Positions 1 through 10,198 of a stretch of 64,000 bases of DNA are shown piece by piece. Source of the stretch: Bacillus safensis FO-36b (GTDB taxonomy: Bacteria; Bacillota; Bacilli; Bacillales; Bacillaceae); the NCBI RefSeq assembly GCF_000691165.1, contig NZ_ASJD01000010.1, positions 1-64,000 of the forward strand, given 5' to 3'. Position numbers and translations under genes: made by a program. Within the stretch, counting starts at the first letter, position 1. Each line of letters begins with the position of its first letter. Below the pieces are notes generated by a model. That model saw only the letters and a list, made by a program, of their open reading frames with translations. It was not told where the DNA came from and ran no database searches.

Positions 1-2006
<2,006 letters not shown>

Positions 2007-2017
2007 TAGGCATACAG

Positions 2018-2048
2018 GGACGACTCGATTTTGAGTCGTCTTTTTTGT
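2018..2048 (+). terminator. Rho-independent terminator of the collagen-like gene
   Basis: Inverted repeat gacgactc/gagtcgtc with a 5-base loop, followed by a T-run, 14 bases after the stop codon. Confidence 0.9.
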
Positions 2049-2079
2049 TTGAAAGAATTTTCTCTTAACTTAGTCAGAA

Positions 2080-2095
2080 AAAATGATATCATTTT
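2080..2095. promoter_or_regulatory. 16-bp palindrome upstream of citS
   Basis: AAAATGATATCATTTT is a perfect palindrome 46 bases before the citS start. It may be an operator or part of the promoter. No regulator is assigned. Confidence 0.35.
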
Positions 2096-2140
2096 CATAG
2101 AGTCTATTCGGGTGAATCTACTGAATTAGGGGTTGTAGCG

Positions 2141-3742
2141 GTGAGGATGGGCAAAAGGAAAGTCACTTTACAAACGAAAATTTTGGGGTTAATTATCGGG
2201 CTTTTGCTTGTTGTCATTGCGTTATTAACCATTTGTTTTGGTTTTCTGCAGACATCAGAAAGGCAGGGACAAGCTGAACAGCTGGCGGTGCAGACCGCTA
2301 GAACAATATCATATATGCCGCCCATTAAAGCATCGGTGGCTCTATCAGCGTCCCAAAATGAAGAACAGGCAGTGCTTGAGCAAATGAAGGAGCAAGTAAG
2401 AGCACATGCCATCTTCATTACCAATCGAAAAGGAAAGGTCCTTGTTCATACGAATCATGAGGACGTAGGAAAGACCATCAGTGTATCGGAAGGAAGAAGT
2501 ACCCTCTTATTTGGAGGAACTTCCATATCAACTGATGATTCTAATGGTGAAACCGTTGTCAGAGGCAGTGCACCCATTATGAAAGAAACAGAAGGGCATG
2601 AAGAAATTATCGGCACAGTCACCGTCGAATTTTTAAAAAAAGAAATCGATCAAGCAACAGCTCATCAGCTATTGAAGCTTAGCTATATTGCCCTTCTTGT
2701 GCTCTTGCCGGGCATATTCGGTGCGATTTTTTTAACGAAGAGTATTCGCAAAGATACATTAGGGCTTGAGCCGCATGAAATAGCTTCGTTGTATCGAGAA
2801 AGAGAAGCGATGCTGCTCGCTATAAAAGAAGGGATCATTGCGTTTGACCAGAAAGGCGCGATTACAATGATGAATACATCCGCTGAGCACATGCTGCGCG
2901 TCTCATCAGAGCTGCCCCTTCATATTGATCAAGTCTTGCCAAATGCCAAACTTCTTCTCTATTTAAAGTCAGAGACGATTGAACCTAACATCGAAACCGT
3001 CGTCAATGATAAAACCTATGTCTTAAATGTGAAAAAAGTAATGCAGGAGAATCGAGTATTCGGAGGGATTGTGAGCTTCAGGGAGAAAACAGAGCTGACG
3101 AAGCTGCTGGATACATTAACAGAGGTCAGTCAATATTCAGAAGACCTGAGGGCACAAACGCACGAATTCTCAAATAAGCTGTACGCCATCTTAGGCCTGC
3201 TTGAGCTGAAGCAATTCGATGAAGCCATCGACTTAATTAAAGAAGAATATCATCTGCAAAACCGTCAGCACGATTTACTCATGAAGCAGATTCGTTCTCC
3301 TAAAATACAAGCCATCTTACTTGGCAAGTTAGGGAAAGCATCTGAGAAAAAAGTCCATTTCCACATTGATGAAAATAGCTCACTAGAGCCGCTCCCAGCT
3401 CATTTAAGCCTATCTCACTTTATCACCATCATTGGCAATCTCGTAGATAATGCTTTTGAAGCTGTATTAAATAAGGAGAAGCGCGAGGTAGACCTGTTCA
3501 TCACAGATATTGGGTTTGATATTATCATAGAAGTGTCAGATTCAGGTGATGGAGTGAATGAAGAGGAGCTGTCACAGATTTTCACAAGAGGCCATTCGTC
3601 AAAGGGAGAAGGACGAGGCTATGGGCTTGCAAATGTGAAAGAAGTGTTGGACGAGCTTGGGGGCTGGATTGAAGTTGCGAACCAAAAAGAAGGCGGTGCC
3701 ATCTTCACTGTATACATACCGAAAGGCACAAAGGGGGAATAG
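2141..3742 (+). CDS. citS: Citrate sensor histidine kinase CitS (CitA/DcuS family)
   Basis: Membrane sensor kinase of 533 residues. TM1 lies near 14-36, an extracytoplasmic sensor of about 140 residues follows, TM2 near 179-200, then a cytoplasmic PAS region (about 214-320). The phospho-acceptor region LRAQTHEFSNKLY has its His near 340, as in the CitA/DcuS/DctS group. The ATPase domain shows the N-box NLVDNAFEAV (about 432), DSGDGV and GRGYGLANV. The GTG start is chosen because TAGGGG lies 8 bases upstream; an ATG two codons later is less well spaced. The next genes are citT, a TctC-type binding protein and citM, the same order as B. subtilis citS-citT-yflP-citM, so citrate is the probable ligand. 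Confidence 0.9.
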   Translation: MRMGKRKVTLQTKILGLIIGLLLVVIALLTICFGFLQTSERQGQAEQLAVQTARTISYMPPIKASVALSASQNEEQAVLEQMKEQVRAHAIFITNRKGKVLVHTNHEDVGKTISVSEGRSTLLFGGTSISTDDSNGETVVRGSAPIMKETEGHEEIIGTVTVEFLKKEIDQATAHQLLKLSYIALLVLLPGIFGAIFLTKSIRKDTLGLEPHEIASLYREREAMLLAIKEGIIAFDQKGAITMMNTSAEHMLRVSSELPLHIDQVLPNAKLLLYLKSETIEPNIETVVNDKTYVLNVKKVMQENRVFGGIVSFREKTELTKLLDTLTEVSQYSEDLRAQTHEFSNKLYAILGLLELKQFDEAIDLIKEEYHLQNRQHDLLMKQIRSPKIQAILLGKLGKASEKKVHFHIDENSSLEPLPAHLSLSHFITIIGNLVDNAFEAVLNKEKREVDLFITDIGFDIIIEVSDSGDGVNEEELSQIFTRGHSSKGEGRGYGLANVKEVLDELGGWIEVANQKEGGAIFTVYIPKGTKGE

Positions 3743-4441
3743 ATGGTGATTAAGGTACTCATTGCGGAGGATGATTTTCGAATCGCTGCCATTCATGAAT
3801 CTTATATACAAAAGATAGAAGGATTTAAGGTCGCTGGAAAGGCAAAGAGTGCAAAGGATATGTGGGAGGCGCTCCAGAGGGAACAAGTGGATCTCATCTT
3901 GCTTGATGTCTATATGCCTGATGAGCTCGGCACAAACCTGCTGCCGCTTTTAAGAGAACGCTATCCTGAAGTAGATGTGATCATTATCACGGCTGCAACG
4001 GAAACGACGCTTTTAAGAGATGCGCTTCATTACGGAGTGGTTCATTATTTAATCAAACCGGTGACCGCACAAAAGTTTGCACAAGTTTTAACTGAATATA
4101 AAGAGAAGAAAGACATCATCAATTCAAAGGATGAAGTCAATCAAACGATGATCGATCTGTTTTTTGGGCAGATGCAGGAAGAGCCAAAACAAAGGGATGA
4201 CAGAGATCTTCCTACAGGCATCAATTCACTGACCTTGGATAAAGTGAAAACATTGATGGCATCAGAGAATAGCGGAATTACAGCAGAAGAACTCGGGGAA
4301 AAGATGGGCGCATCACGTACAACGGCGAGACGGTACGTAGAGTATCTCGTGACAACAGGGGAATGCCGGGCAGAGCTTGCATACGGAATCATTGGCAGAC
4401 CTGAACGTAAATATTACCCTGCCAAACAAGCGGAGTCATAA
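3743..4441 (+). CDS. citT: Response regulator CitT
   Basis: Response regulator of 232 residues starting directly after the citS stop, so probably translationally coupled; the AAAGGGGG ribosome binding site lies inside the end of citS. The receiver domain has the acidic pocket AEDDFR near residue 9, the phospho-acceptor Asp in LLDVYMPDELG near 55, and the conserved Lys in LIKPVT near 105. The C-terminal region (about 165-220) contains an HTH (SGITAEELGEKMGASRTTARRYVEYL) typical of the CitB/DcuR class. In B. subtilis this protein activates citM in response to citrate; the same role is inferred from the identical gene order. Confidence 0.92.
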   Translation: MVIKVLIAEDDFRIAAIHESYIQKIEGFKVAGKAKSAKDMWEALQREQVDLILLDVYMPDELGTNLLPLLRERYPEVDVIIITAATETTLLRDALHYGVVHYLIKPVTAQKFAQVLTEYKEKKDIINSKDEVNQTMIDLFFGQMQEEPKQRDDRDLPTGINSLTLDKVKTLMASENSGITAEELGEKMGASRTTARRYVEYLVTTGECRAELAYGIIGRPERKYYPAKQAES

Positions 4442-4444
4442 AAG

Positions 4445-5422
4445 ATGAAAAAAGGAATACTTTTTGTGATCGTGCTCTGCCTTTGTATGACGCTCACCTT
4501 TAATGAAAAAAAGGCCGGTGATTCTTTCCTGCAGCAAAGCTCCTTATATATTGTGGTGTCGGGTGTACCAGAGGGGGGATTTGACCAAACGGCTCAGGTG
4601 ATGAAATCAGTGCTTGAACAAGAGAAGCTGGTGAACCGGCCTGTGAACATTCTTTATCAAAGAGGCGGAACGGTGGATAAAGGATGGACATACATGATGG
4701 AGCGAGAAGCCAACTATATCAGTTTAAATTCAAGCTTATTGTTAAGCCGTAATTTGCTTGGCAGCAGTAACGTGACGATGAATGATGTGACACCGCTGGC
4801 AATCCTTGCAGAAGAGTGGCAGGTCGTCGCAGTCCCAGTGGATTCTCCTTTTTCAAATGGGAAGGAGCTGTTACACGCACTTAAGAAAAAACCAGATTCC
4901 TTAAAAATTGGATTTGCCCCTGATTTTGGAAATGATGATCAAATCTCATTCGCCCGGGCAGCAGAAATGGCAGGAATTGATCCATATCGCATTCAATTTT
5001 TGAAATTTGACAGTGCAGATGATTTATTTCAGGCGCTCATCGACCATGAGGTGGATGCAGCAACGACTACCATTACAGAGGTTCGTCATGATTATGAAAA
5101 AAAGAGGCTGAAGCTCGTAGCGACGACAACCAGCCAGCGCTTAGATGGATTTGAAGATGTGCCGACATGGAAAGAGCAGGGCATTCCGCTCATCTTTTCC
5201 CATTGGCGCGGTGTGATGGGCCCAAAACAAATGAGTCAGCATGAGGTTCGTGAATGGGATCAGCTTCTTCAAAAAATGACGAAAACGAAGTCCTGGAAAA
5301 AGCGATTAAAGCAAAAGGGCTGGACAAGTCGTTATATGAACAGCAAAGAGGCAAAGGTCTTTATGGAAGATCAATTAAGGCAATATGAGCAATTGATACA
5401 AGGAGAACAAGCGATCGAGTGA
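4445..5422 (+). CDS. yflP: TctC-family tricarboxylate-binding protein (YflP-like)
   Basis: Exported 325-residue protein with an N-terminal signal segment (MKKGILFVIVLCLCMTLTF). No good lipobox is seen: the residue before each Cys is Leu. The body fits the TctC/Bug fold: an early VSGVPEGGFDQTAQ loop for ligand contact and the usual GNDDQ and DAATTTITEVRHDYE segments. No TctA/TctB membrane subunits are nearby, so the protein may assist CitS sensing or CitM uptake and not a tripartite transporter. It starts 3 bases after citT and forms an operon with citST. The stop codon lies at the edge of a dispersed repeat element. Confidence 0.85.
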   Translation: MKKGILFVIVLCLCMTLTFNEKKAGDSFLQQSSLYIVVSGVPEGGFDQTAQVMKSVLEQEKLVNRPVNILYQRGGTVDKGWTYMMEREANYISLNSSLLLSRNLLGSSNVTMNDVTPLAILAEEWQVVAVPVDSPFSNGKELLHALKKKPDSLKIGFAPDFGNDDQISFARAAEMAGIDPYRIQFLKFDSADDLFQALIDHEVDAATTTITEVRHDYEKKRLKLVATTTSQRLDGFEDVPTWKEQGIPLIFSHWRGVMGPKQMSQHEVREWDQLLQKMTKTKSWKKRLKQKGWTSRYMNSKEAKVFMEDQLRQYEQLIQGEQAIE

Positions 5423-5502
5423 GACCGCTTCCAGCGTGTAGACAAACCCTTGCATTCGGTGCCGGTTCTGTGTGCTGGTGCTCACGAATCTCATATTCGC
5501 TC
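5421..5502 (+). repeat. Dispersed intergenic repeat, copy 1
   Basis: The stretch from gagaccgcttccagc through tagacaaacccttgcattcg to ggtgctcacg is matched, in reverse complement, by 23505-23571. In the best 26-base core, 22 bases agree. It begins at the yflP stop codon and carries no open frame of note. Confidence 0.6.
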
Positions 5503-5558
5503 CGCTCCAGTACTCATCCTTCCTAGACTGCAAAGGTTTTCTATCACACTGAAAAGAA

Positions 5559-5592
5559 GACAAAGGGCTTAAATAAACCCTTTGTTTTTTTC
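5559..5592 (+). terminator. Terminator after yflP
   Basis: Stem ACAAAGGG/CCCTTTGT with an A/T-rich loop of about 10 bases and a T-run. It separates citST-yflP from citM. Confidence 0.85.
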
Positions 5593-5736
5593 ATGGAATT
5601 AAAAAGCCCAATGTTTGAACAAAATGAACAAAAAGCATTTATCGACCGAAAAAGAATTAAAATTCATAATATTTACTTCAATTCTCACCTCAGATATGAT
5701 GACAAAAAGGGTTGGAAATGGGATACCAACACATTA

Positions 5737-5751
5737 ATGAAAGCGTATACA
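5737..5751 (+). promoter_or_regulatory. CcpA cre site upstream of citM
   Basis: ATGAAAGCGTATACA matches the cre consensus WTGNAANCGNWNNCW at every fixed position. It ends 18 bases before the citM start, in the leader, consistent with catabolite repression of citrate uptake as known for B. subtilis citM. Confidence 0.75.
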
Positions 5752-5769
5752 ACATAAGGGGTGAACAAT

Positions 5770-7068
5770 ATGTTAGCAATCTTAGGATTTCTTATGATGA
5801 TTGTATTTATGGTTTTGATTATGACGAAACGTATGTCTGTTTTAACGGCATTGGTGTTAACACCAATTGCATTTGCTCTTATTGCAGGTTTTCATTTTAC
5901 TGAAATTTCAGACATGATTGTTAAAGGTGTGCAGCAAGTCGCACCAACAGCAGTCATGATCATGTTTGCGATTTTGTACTTTGGCATTATGATTGATGCG
6001 GGTTTATTTGACCCAATGGTGGCGAAAATTTTAAAAATCGTTAAAGGCGATCCATTAAAAATCGTTGTCGGAACAGCTGTCTTGACGATGCTTGTTGCAC
6101 TTGATGGTGATGGAACGACAACGTATATGATTACAACAACAGCGATGCTTCCACTATTTACGCTGCTTGGCATCCGTCCAATTATTTTAGCGGGTATTGC
6201 CGGGGTCGGCATGGGAATTATGAATACAATTCCATGGGGAGGAGCTACACCTAGAGCGGCGAGTGCACTTGGCGTCGATCCTTCACTTTTATTTGGACCA
6301 ATGATTCCAGTCATTGGTGCAGGGGTTCTCAGTATGATTATTGTTGCTTATTTTCTTGGAAAAGCCGAAAGAAAACGCCTTGGTGTGATTGAACTTGACC
6401 AGCCGATTCATGCAAATGAAATGGCAGCGGCACTGCAAGATGACATCAAACGGCCGAAGCTTTGGTGGTTTAACCTGGCGCTGACTTTGTTATTGGTGCT
6501 GCTGCTTGTATCAGGTAAAGTCAGCTTAACTGTTCTATTTGTTCTTGCTTTCTGTGTGGCGATTATCGTGAACTATCCGAACTTGGACCAGCAGCGTGAG
6601 CGAATTGCGGCTCACTCAACAAACGTTTTAGCCATTGCTTCGATGATTTTTGCGGCAGGTGTTTTTACAGGTATTCTAACTGGAACGAAAATGGTCGATG
6701 AAATGGCGATTTCGATTGTATCTGCAATTCCAGAGCAGCTGGGCGGCTTTATTCCAGTCATTGTCGCATTAACAAGCGGGATCTTTACTTTCTTTATGCC
6801 GAATGATGCATACTTTTACGGCGTACTGCCGATCCTATCAGAAACAGCGGCAGCATATGGTGTCGATAAAATTGAGATTGCCAGAGCCTCTATTATTGGT
6901 CAGCCGATTCATATGTTAAGTCCACTTGTTCCATCGACTCATTTACTTGTTGGACTTGTTGGCGTATCACTGGATCAGCATCAGAAATTTGGGATGAAAT
7001 GGGCTGTGCTGGCAGTCGTCGCTATGACCGTCATGGCGGTTCTCATTGGGGCCATTTCCATCTGGTAA
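5770..7068 (+). CDS. citM: Mg2+-citrate secondary transporter CitM
   Basis: Integral membrane protein of 432 residues in the CitMHS family, which imports citrate complexed with Mg2+ and related divalent metals by proton symport. It reads as 11-12 hydrophobic segments. The N-terminus MLAILGFLMMIVFMVLIMTK and the motifs ALDGDGTTTYMITTTAMLP and NTIPWGGATPRAASALG are characteristic. Start ATG 5770 is chosen because AAGGGGTGA ends 5 bases upstream; an in-frame GTG at 5761 lies inside that ribosome binding site. Expression should depend on CitT and be repressed through the cre site just upstream. It has its own terminator. Confidence 0.95.
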   Translation: MLAILGFLMMIVFMVLIMTKRMSVLTALVLTPIAFALIAGFHFTEISDMIVKGVQQVAPTAVMIMFAILYFGIMIDAGLFDPMVAKILKIVKGDPLKIVVGTAVLTMLVALDGDGTTTYMITTTAMLPLFTLLGIRPIILAGIAGVGMGIMNTIPWGGATPRAASALGVDPSLLFGPMIPVIGAGVLSMIIVAYFLGKAERKRLGVIELDQPIHANEMAAALQDDIKRPKLWWFNLALTLLLVLLLVSGKVSLTVLFVLAFCVAIIVNYPNLDQQRERIAAHSTNVLAIASMIFAAGVFTGILTGTKMVDEMAISIVSAIPEQLGGFIPVIVALTSGIFTFFMPNDAYFYGVLPILSETAAAYGVDKIEIARASIIGQPIHMLSPLVPSTHLLVGLVGVSLDQHQKFGMKWAVLAVVAMTVMAVLIGAISIW

Positions 7069-7071
7069 ATA

Positions 7072-7104
7072 AAAAAGTGTCTGCTGCGGGCAGGCACTTT
7101 TTTT
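7072..7104 (+). terminator. Terminator after citM
   Basis: Stem AGTGTCTGC/GCAGGCACT (one G-T pair) with loop TGCGG, then T7. Confidence 0.9.
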
Positions 7105-7245
7105 AGGTCATATTGCCGACCAGGCTCCATTCATTTGCCCTAGACAAAGACAAGCCTGTTCCTCCAAAAGATTTATTTTTGAAAAATACTGACACTTTTG
7201 CTGTTTTTTTCTTTATAATGCAAATCAACGAAGGGAGAGGATAGC

Positions 7246-8877
7246 ATGTCCAAACGAAAAGGCACGATTCTTTTTGCTGCTGCATGCCTCTTAGCAGGCA
7301 GTTTGTCGATGGTGAGCCCAGCTTCAGCTCATGCAGAAACCCCTTATTATGGAAAGAGTTATGAACAGCCGGCTTCAGTGAAAAAGCTATACCCTGAGCC
7401 TGACGAGACGTTTGATACCCCTGCCTTTCAGAAAAAAGGAGAAGCATTTACGACCCAAGAAGAGCTACAAACTTTCTTACGAGACATTGTCCGCAAAAGT
7501 CCTTACGCCACGCAGAGAAAGATTGGAACATCCATTGAAGGCAGATCCATTCCGGCTCTGTACTTTACAAAGGATCGCTCCATCACGCCACTTTCAAAAA
7601 AGCCAACCATCTGGCTCCAAGCACAAATACACGGAAATGAACCAGCCTCCGGTGAATCTGCTCTCGTCATTGCAAAACGATTAGCAGGTGAAGAAGGAGA
7701 GCGTATACTCAATCATGTCAATATCATCATTGTCCCAAGAATAAATCCTGATGGTTCTTATGCGTTTGACCGCAGACTGGCAAACGGATTAGACGGAAAC
7801 CGTGATCATATGACATTAGAATCTCCAGAACTGACAGCCCTGCATCAAGAATTTAATCGGTATGCGCCAGAAGTGGTCATTGATGCCCATGAATACGATG
7901 TGGGTCAAAAGCAGTTTGAAAATATCGGTTCATCAGGCGCTCTCAAATATCATGATTTGCTTATTCTTTCAGGGAAGAATCTAAATATTCCAGAAAGCAT
8001 CCGGCTGACATCAAATGAGTTGTATGTAAACGGAGTTCGTGAAGCGCTGACAAATAAAGGGTTTTCTAACGATTTGTATTATACAAACACAAGAGGAAAG
8101 GATGGAAAGATCGACATCTATGAAGGTGGAACGGATGCGCGAATTGGTCGTAATGCCCTTGCACTTTCGCCAGCCCTGTCATTTCTTGTAGAAAGCAGAG
8201 GGATTGGGATTGGAAGAGAGGATTTTGCCCGCCGCGTCGCTGCACAAGTAGCTACTCATGAAAAAACCATTGAAACTACAGTGAAACATGCCAAACAGGT
8301 GAAGCAGCAAATGGTGACGGAGCGGCTGAAGCTGGTCAAAAAAGGACTGCAGTCAAATGATGATGATCAGGTGGTCATTCAAGATGATTTCAAAGCATCT
8401 GTCAATGACTCGCTGGAAATGGTTGATATTGAGAAGGGACAAACGACTCAAGTTCCTGTACGCTTTCACAGTGCGAGCGATGCTGTTCCCGTCTTAACAA
8501 GAGAACGGCCGACAGCTTATCTCATTCTTCCGGGGCATGAAGGAGTAGAAAGGAAACTCAGAACATTAGGATTAAAAAGTGTCACATTGCCGGCTGGCAT
8601 GAAAGTGCCGGTACAAGCCTATCAGGTGACAAAGCGAGAGGAAAAGAGCAAAACAGATATTCAGCTTGAAACAAAACTCGTTGACAAGAAACGCCAGCTG
8701 CCAAAAGGAACAAAGGTATATGTCACGGCACAGCCGCAAACCAATTTGCTCTCACTTGCCCTTGAACCAGAATCAAAGGACAGCTATATGTCATCAGGGT
8801 TTATTGCTTCAAAAGCAGGTGATGAACTGCCAGTCTATCGTTTCATGCTTCCAAAAAAGACGTTAGGCATTCAATAA
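7246..8877 (+). CDS. Secreted M14-family zinc carboxypeptidase
   Basis: A 543-residue protein with a classic signal peptide (MSKRKGTILFAAACLLAGSL, cleavage probably after the ASAHA region). The peptidase M14 domain spans about residues 60-350. Zinc-ligand motif HGNEPASGE (His and Glu near 129-132), substrate-binding RINPDGS and GNRDH, the third ligand His in DAHEYD near 213, and the catalytic-Glu type motif LVESRG near 314 are all present. The last 190 residues are a less conserved region of probable beta structure. Role: extracellular trimming of peptides or of peptidoglycan peptides; substrate not determined. It sits where B. subtilis has yflN. GGGAGAGGA precedes the ATG. Confidence 0.85.
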   Translation: MSKRKGTILFAAACLLAGSLSMVSPASAHAETPYYGKSYEQPASVKKLYPEPDETFDTPAFQKKGEAFTTQEELQTFLRDIVRKSPYATQRKIGTSIEGRSIPALYFTKDRSITPLSKKPTIWLQAQIHGNEPASGESALVIAKRLAGEEGERILNHVNIIIVPRINPDGSYAFDRRLANGLDGNRDHMTLESPELTALHQEFNRYAPEVVIDAHEYDVGQKQFENIGSSGALKYHDLLILSGKNLNIPESIRLTSNELYVNGVREALTNKGFSNDLYYTNTRGKDGKIDIYEGGTDARIGRNALALSPALSFLVESRGIGIGREDFARRVAAQVATHEKTIETTVKHAKQVKQQMVTERLKLVKKGLQSNDDDQVVIQDDFKASVNDSLEMVDIEKGQTTQVPVRFHSASDAVPVLTRERPTAYLILPGHEGVERKLRTLGLKSVTLPAGMKVPVQAYQVTKREEKSKTDIQLETKLVDKKRQLPKGTKVYVTAQPQTNLLSLALEPESKDSYMSSGFIASKAGDELPVYRFMLPKKTLGIQ

Positions 8878-8908
8878 AAAGGACTAAAATGATAGCCCTT
8901 TATCAAAT

Positions 8909-8942
8909 GTAAAAGCGGCACTAGGCGTGCCGCTTTTTTTAT
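8909..8942. terminator. Bidirectional terminator between the M14 peptidase and padC
   Basis: Stem AAAGCGGCA/TGCCGCTTT with loop CTAGGCG and a T-run. On the minus strand it overlaps the padC 3' end. Confidence 0.85.
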
Positions 8943-9424
8943 TTTCGTCCAGCTCTTATTTCATCTGTCATGCCTTCATATGGTGCTTCTGCGATAATGG
9001 TTTCGTCATTCACACCTGCATGATGGATATACGTAATGTCCGCAAATTCTGGGACAACATATTTTGGATAGGTTTCGTATTTTTCACGAGATTCTTTCAT
9101 GAGATCGATGTAGTCATTTTGATAGCAGACGGTGATGTCTGGACGTTCATGCACCCATTTTGGGAAGAAGATGACGCCATGCATGCGTTTTTCTTCAGGC
9201 ATAAAGTTCAGAGAGACGTCTGTACCAGTTGGTTCTGTCCAAGAGACTTTGTATACGCCTTTTGTCAGCTTCACAATATTGACTTCTTGATCACGGACCC
9301 AGCGACCTCCAACCATTCCGCTATGAATGCGGTAATCAATGGTGTGATCGTTTTTAATGTAAATCTCATATTCCCAGCCATTTTCATACGTATAAATCAT
9401 ATGAAGTCCAACGAATTGATCCAT
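8939..9424 (-). CDS. padC: Phenolic acid decarboxylase PadC
   Basis: Cytoplasmic, cofactor-free enzyme of 161 residues that decarboxylates ferulic, p-coumaric and caffeic acids to vinyl phenols, detoxifying plant phenolics. The sequence [20 protein letters not shown] is what I remember for the B. pumilus enzyme. The known active-site residues are all in place: Tyr11, Tyr13, Arg41 and Glu64. The start is set at 9424, where GAAGGA lies 6 bases upstream; the longer frame to 9442 would place this ribosome binding site inside the gene. It is divergent from padR, with the operator between them. Confidence 0.97.
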   Translation of the reverse strand: MDQFVGLHMIYTYENGWEYEIYIKNDHTIDYRIHSGMVGGRWVRDQEVNIVKLTKGVYKVSWTEPTGTDVSLNFMPEEKRMHGVIFFPKWVHERPDITVCYQNDYIDLMKESREKYETYPKYVVPEFADITYIHHAGVNDETIIAEAPYEGMTDEIRAGRK

Positions 9425-9463
9425 GTTTATTCCTTCTTTCATTAGAATGATGTTTTTTCAAAC

Positions 9464-9479
9464 ATGTTGTGATTTACAT
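9464..9479. promoter_or_regulatory. PadR operator and padC promoter
   Basis: ATGT-N8-ACAT (ATGT at 9464-9467, ACAT at 9476-9479) is exactly the dyad reported for PadR. On the minus strand a candidate padC promoter precedes it: -35 TTGACA (9513-9508), 18 bases, -10 TAAAAT (9489-9484). The operator then sits at the expected transcription start, a position that would block initiation until phenolic acid releases PadR. Confidence 0.85.
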
Positions 9480-9536
9480 ATTTATTTTAAAGTCTATGGT
9501 ATACTATTGTCAAAGAATAAGCGTTGGAGGCACATC

Positions 9537-10094
9537 ATGAGAGTACTAAAATATGCCATTCTTGGCTTGCTGGATCAGCATGAGCTGACGGGATACGATA
9601 TCACAAAACATTTTAAGGATTCCCTTGGACAGTTTTGGAGTGCGAAGCACAGTCAGATTTACCCTGAGCTGAAGCGTCTTACAGAGGAAGGATTTATTGA
9701 ATTTGATATTCACATACAAGGAAAAAAGCTGGAGAAGAAGGTCTATCAAATCACAGCGGCAGGAAAAGAAGAATTGCGTCAGTGGTTAAAAACAAAAGAT
9801 CCGATTCCGGAAACAACAAAGGATGAATTCATGCTCAAAACCTTTTTCATCTCCTCCATGGACAAAAAAGAAGCGGCTGACCTGTTTGCCTATCAACTGT
9901 TAGAGCGCACCAAGAAAGTAGATGTGCTGGAACAAAAGCTGCACGCTTTGACAGAGGAAGACCCTTCTGCTGAATCGCTGCATTCAGCTCAATTTGGGCA
10001 TTACTTAGTGCTGACAAGGGCAATTGAAAGAGAAAAAGGCTATGTCCGCTGGCTCCAAAAGACCCTTAAACGTATTGATTCATCTATGGTCTAA
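9537..10094 (+). CDS. padR: PadR, phenolic acid-responsive repressor
   Basis: A 185-residue founder-type PadR protein. An N-terminal winged helix (MRVLKYAILGLLDQHELTGY ... SQIYPELKRLTEEGFIE) covers about residues 1-85, and a C-terminal helical dimerisation domain (about 95-180) follows. It represses the divergent padC in the absence of phenolic acids. The frame extends further upstream, but ATG 9537 is chosen because TTGGAGG lies 6 bases before it and because the extension would cross the padC operator. TATACT at 9500-9505 is a likely -10 for padR. Confidence 0.95.
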   Translation: MRVLKYAILGLLDQHELTGYDITKHFKDSLGQFWSAKHSQIYPELKRLTEEGFIEFDIHIQGKKLEKKVYQITAAGKEELRQWLKTKDPIPETTKDEFMLKTFFISSMDKKEAADLFAYQLLERTKKVDVLEQKLHALTEEDPSAESLHSAQFGHYLVLTRAIEREKGYVRWLQKTLKRIDSSMV

Positions 10095-10198
10095 GGACAA
10101 TGGTCGGATGATATGATAAAAAATGGTTTGAAACGAGTGAATTTATCAATAGAAACCGCTACAATGGATATATTCGTATTAAAGTGAGGCGAGTATGT

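Noticed and set aside
8927..9445. 172-codon plus-strand frame opposite padC
   Set aside because: It is the antisense of padC, with Phe/Cys-rich content and no ribosome binding site; padC is certain.
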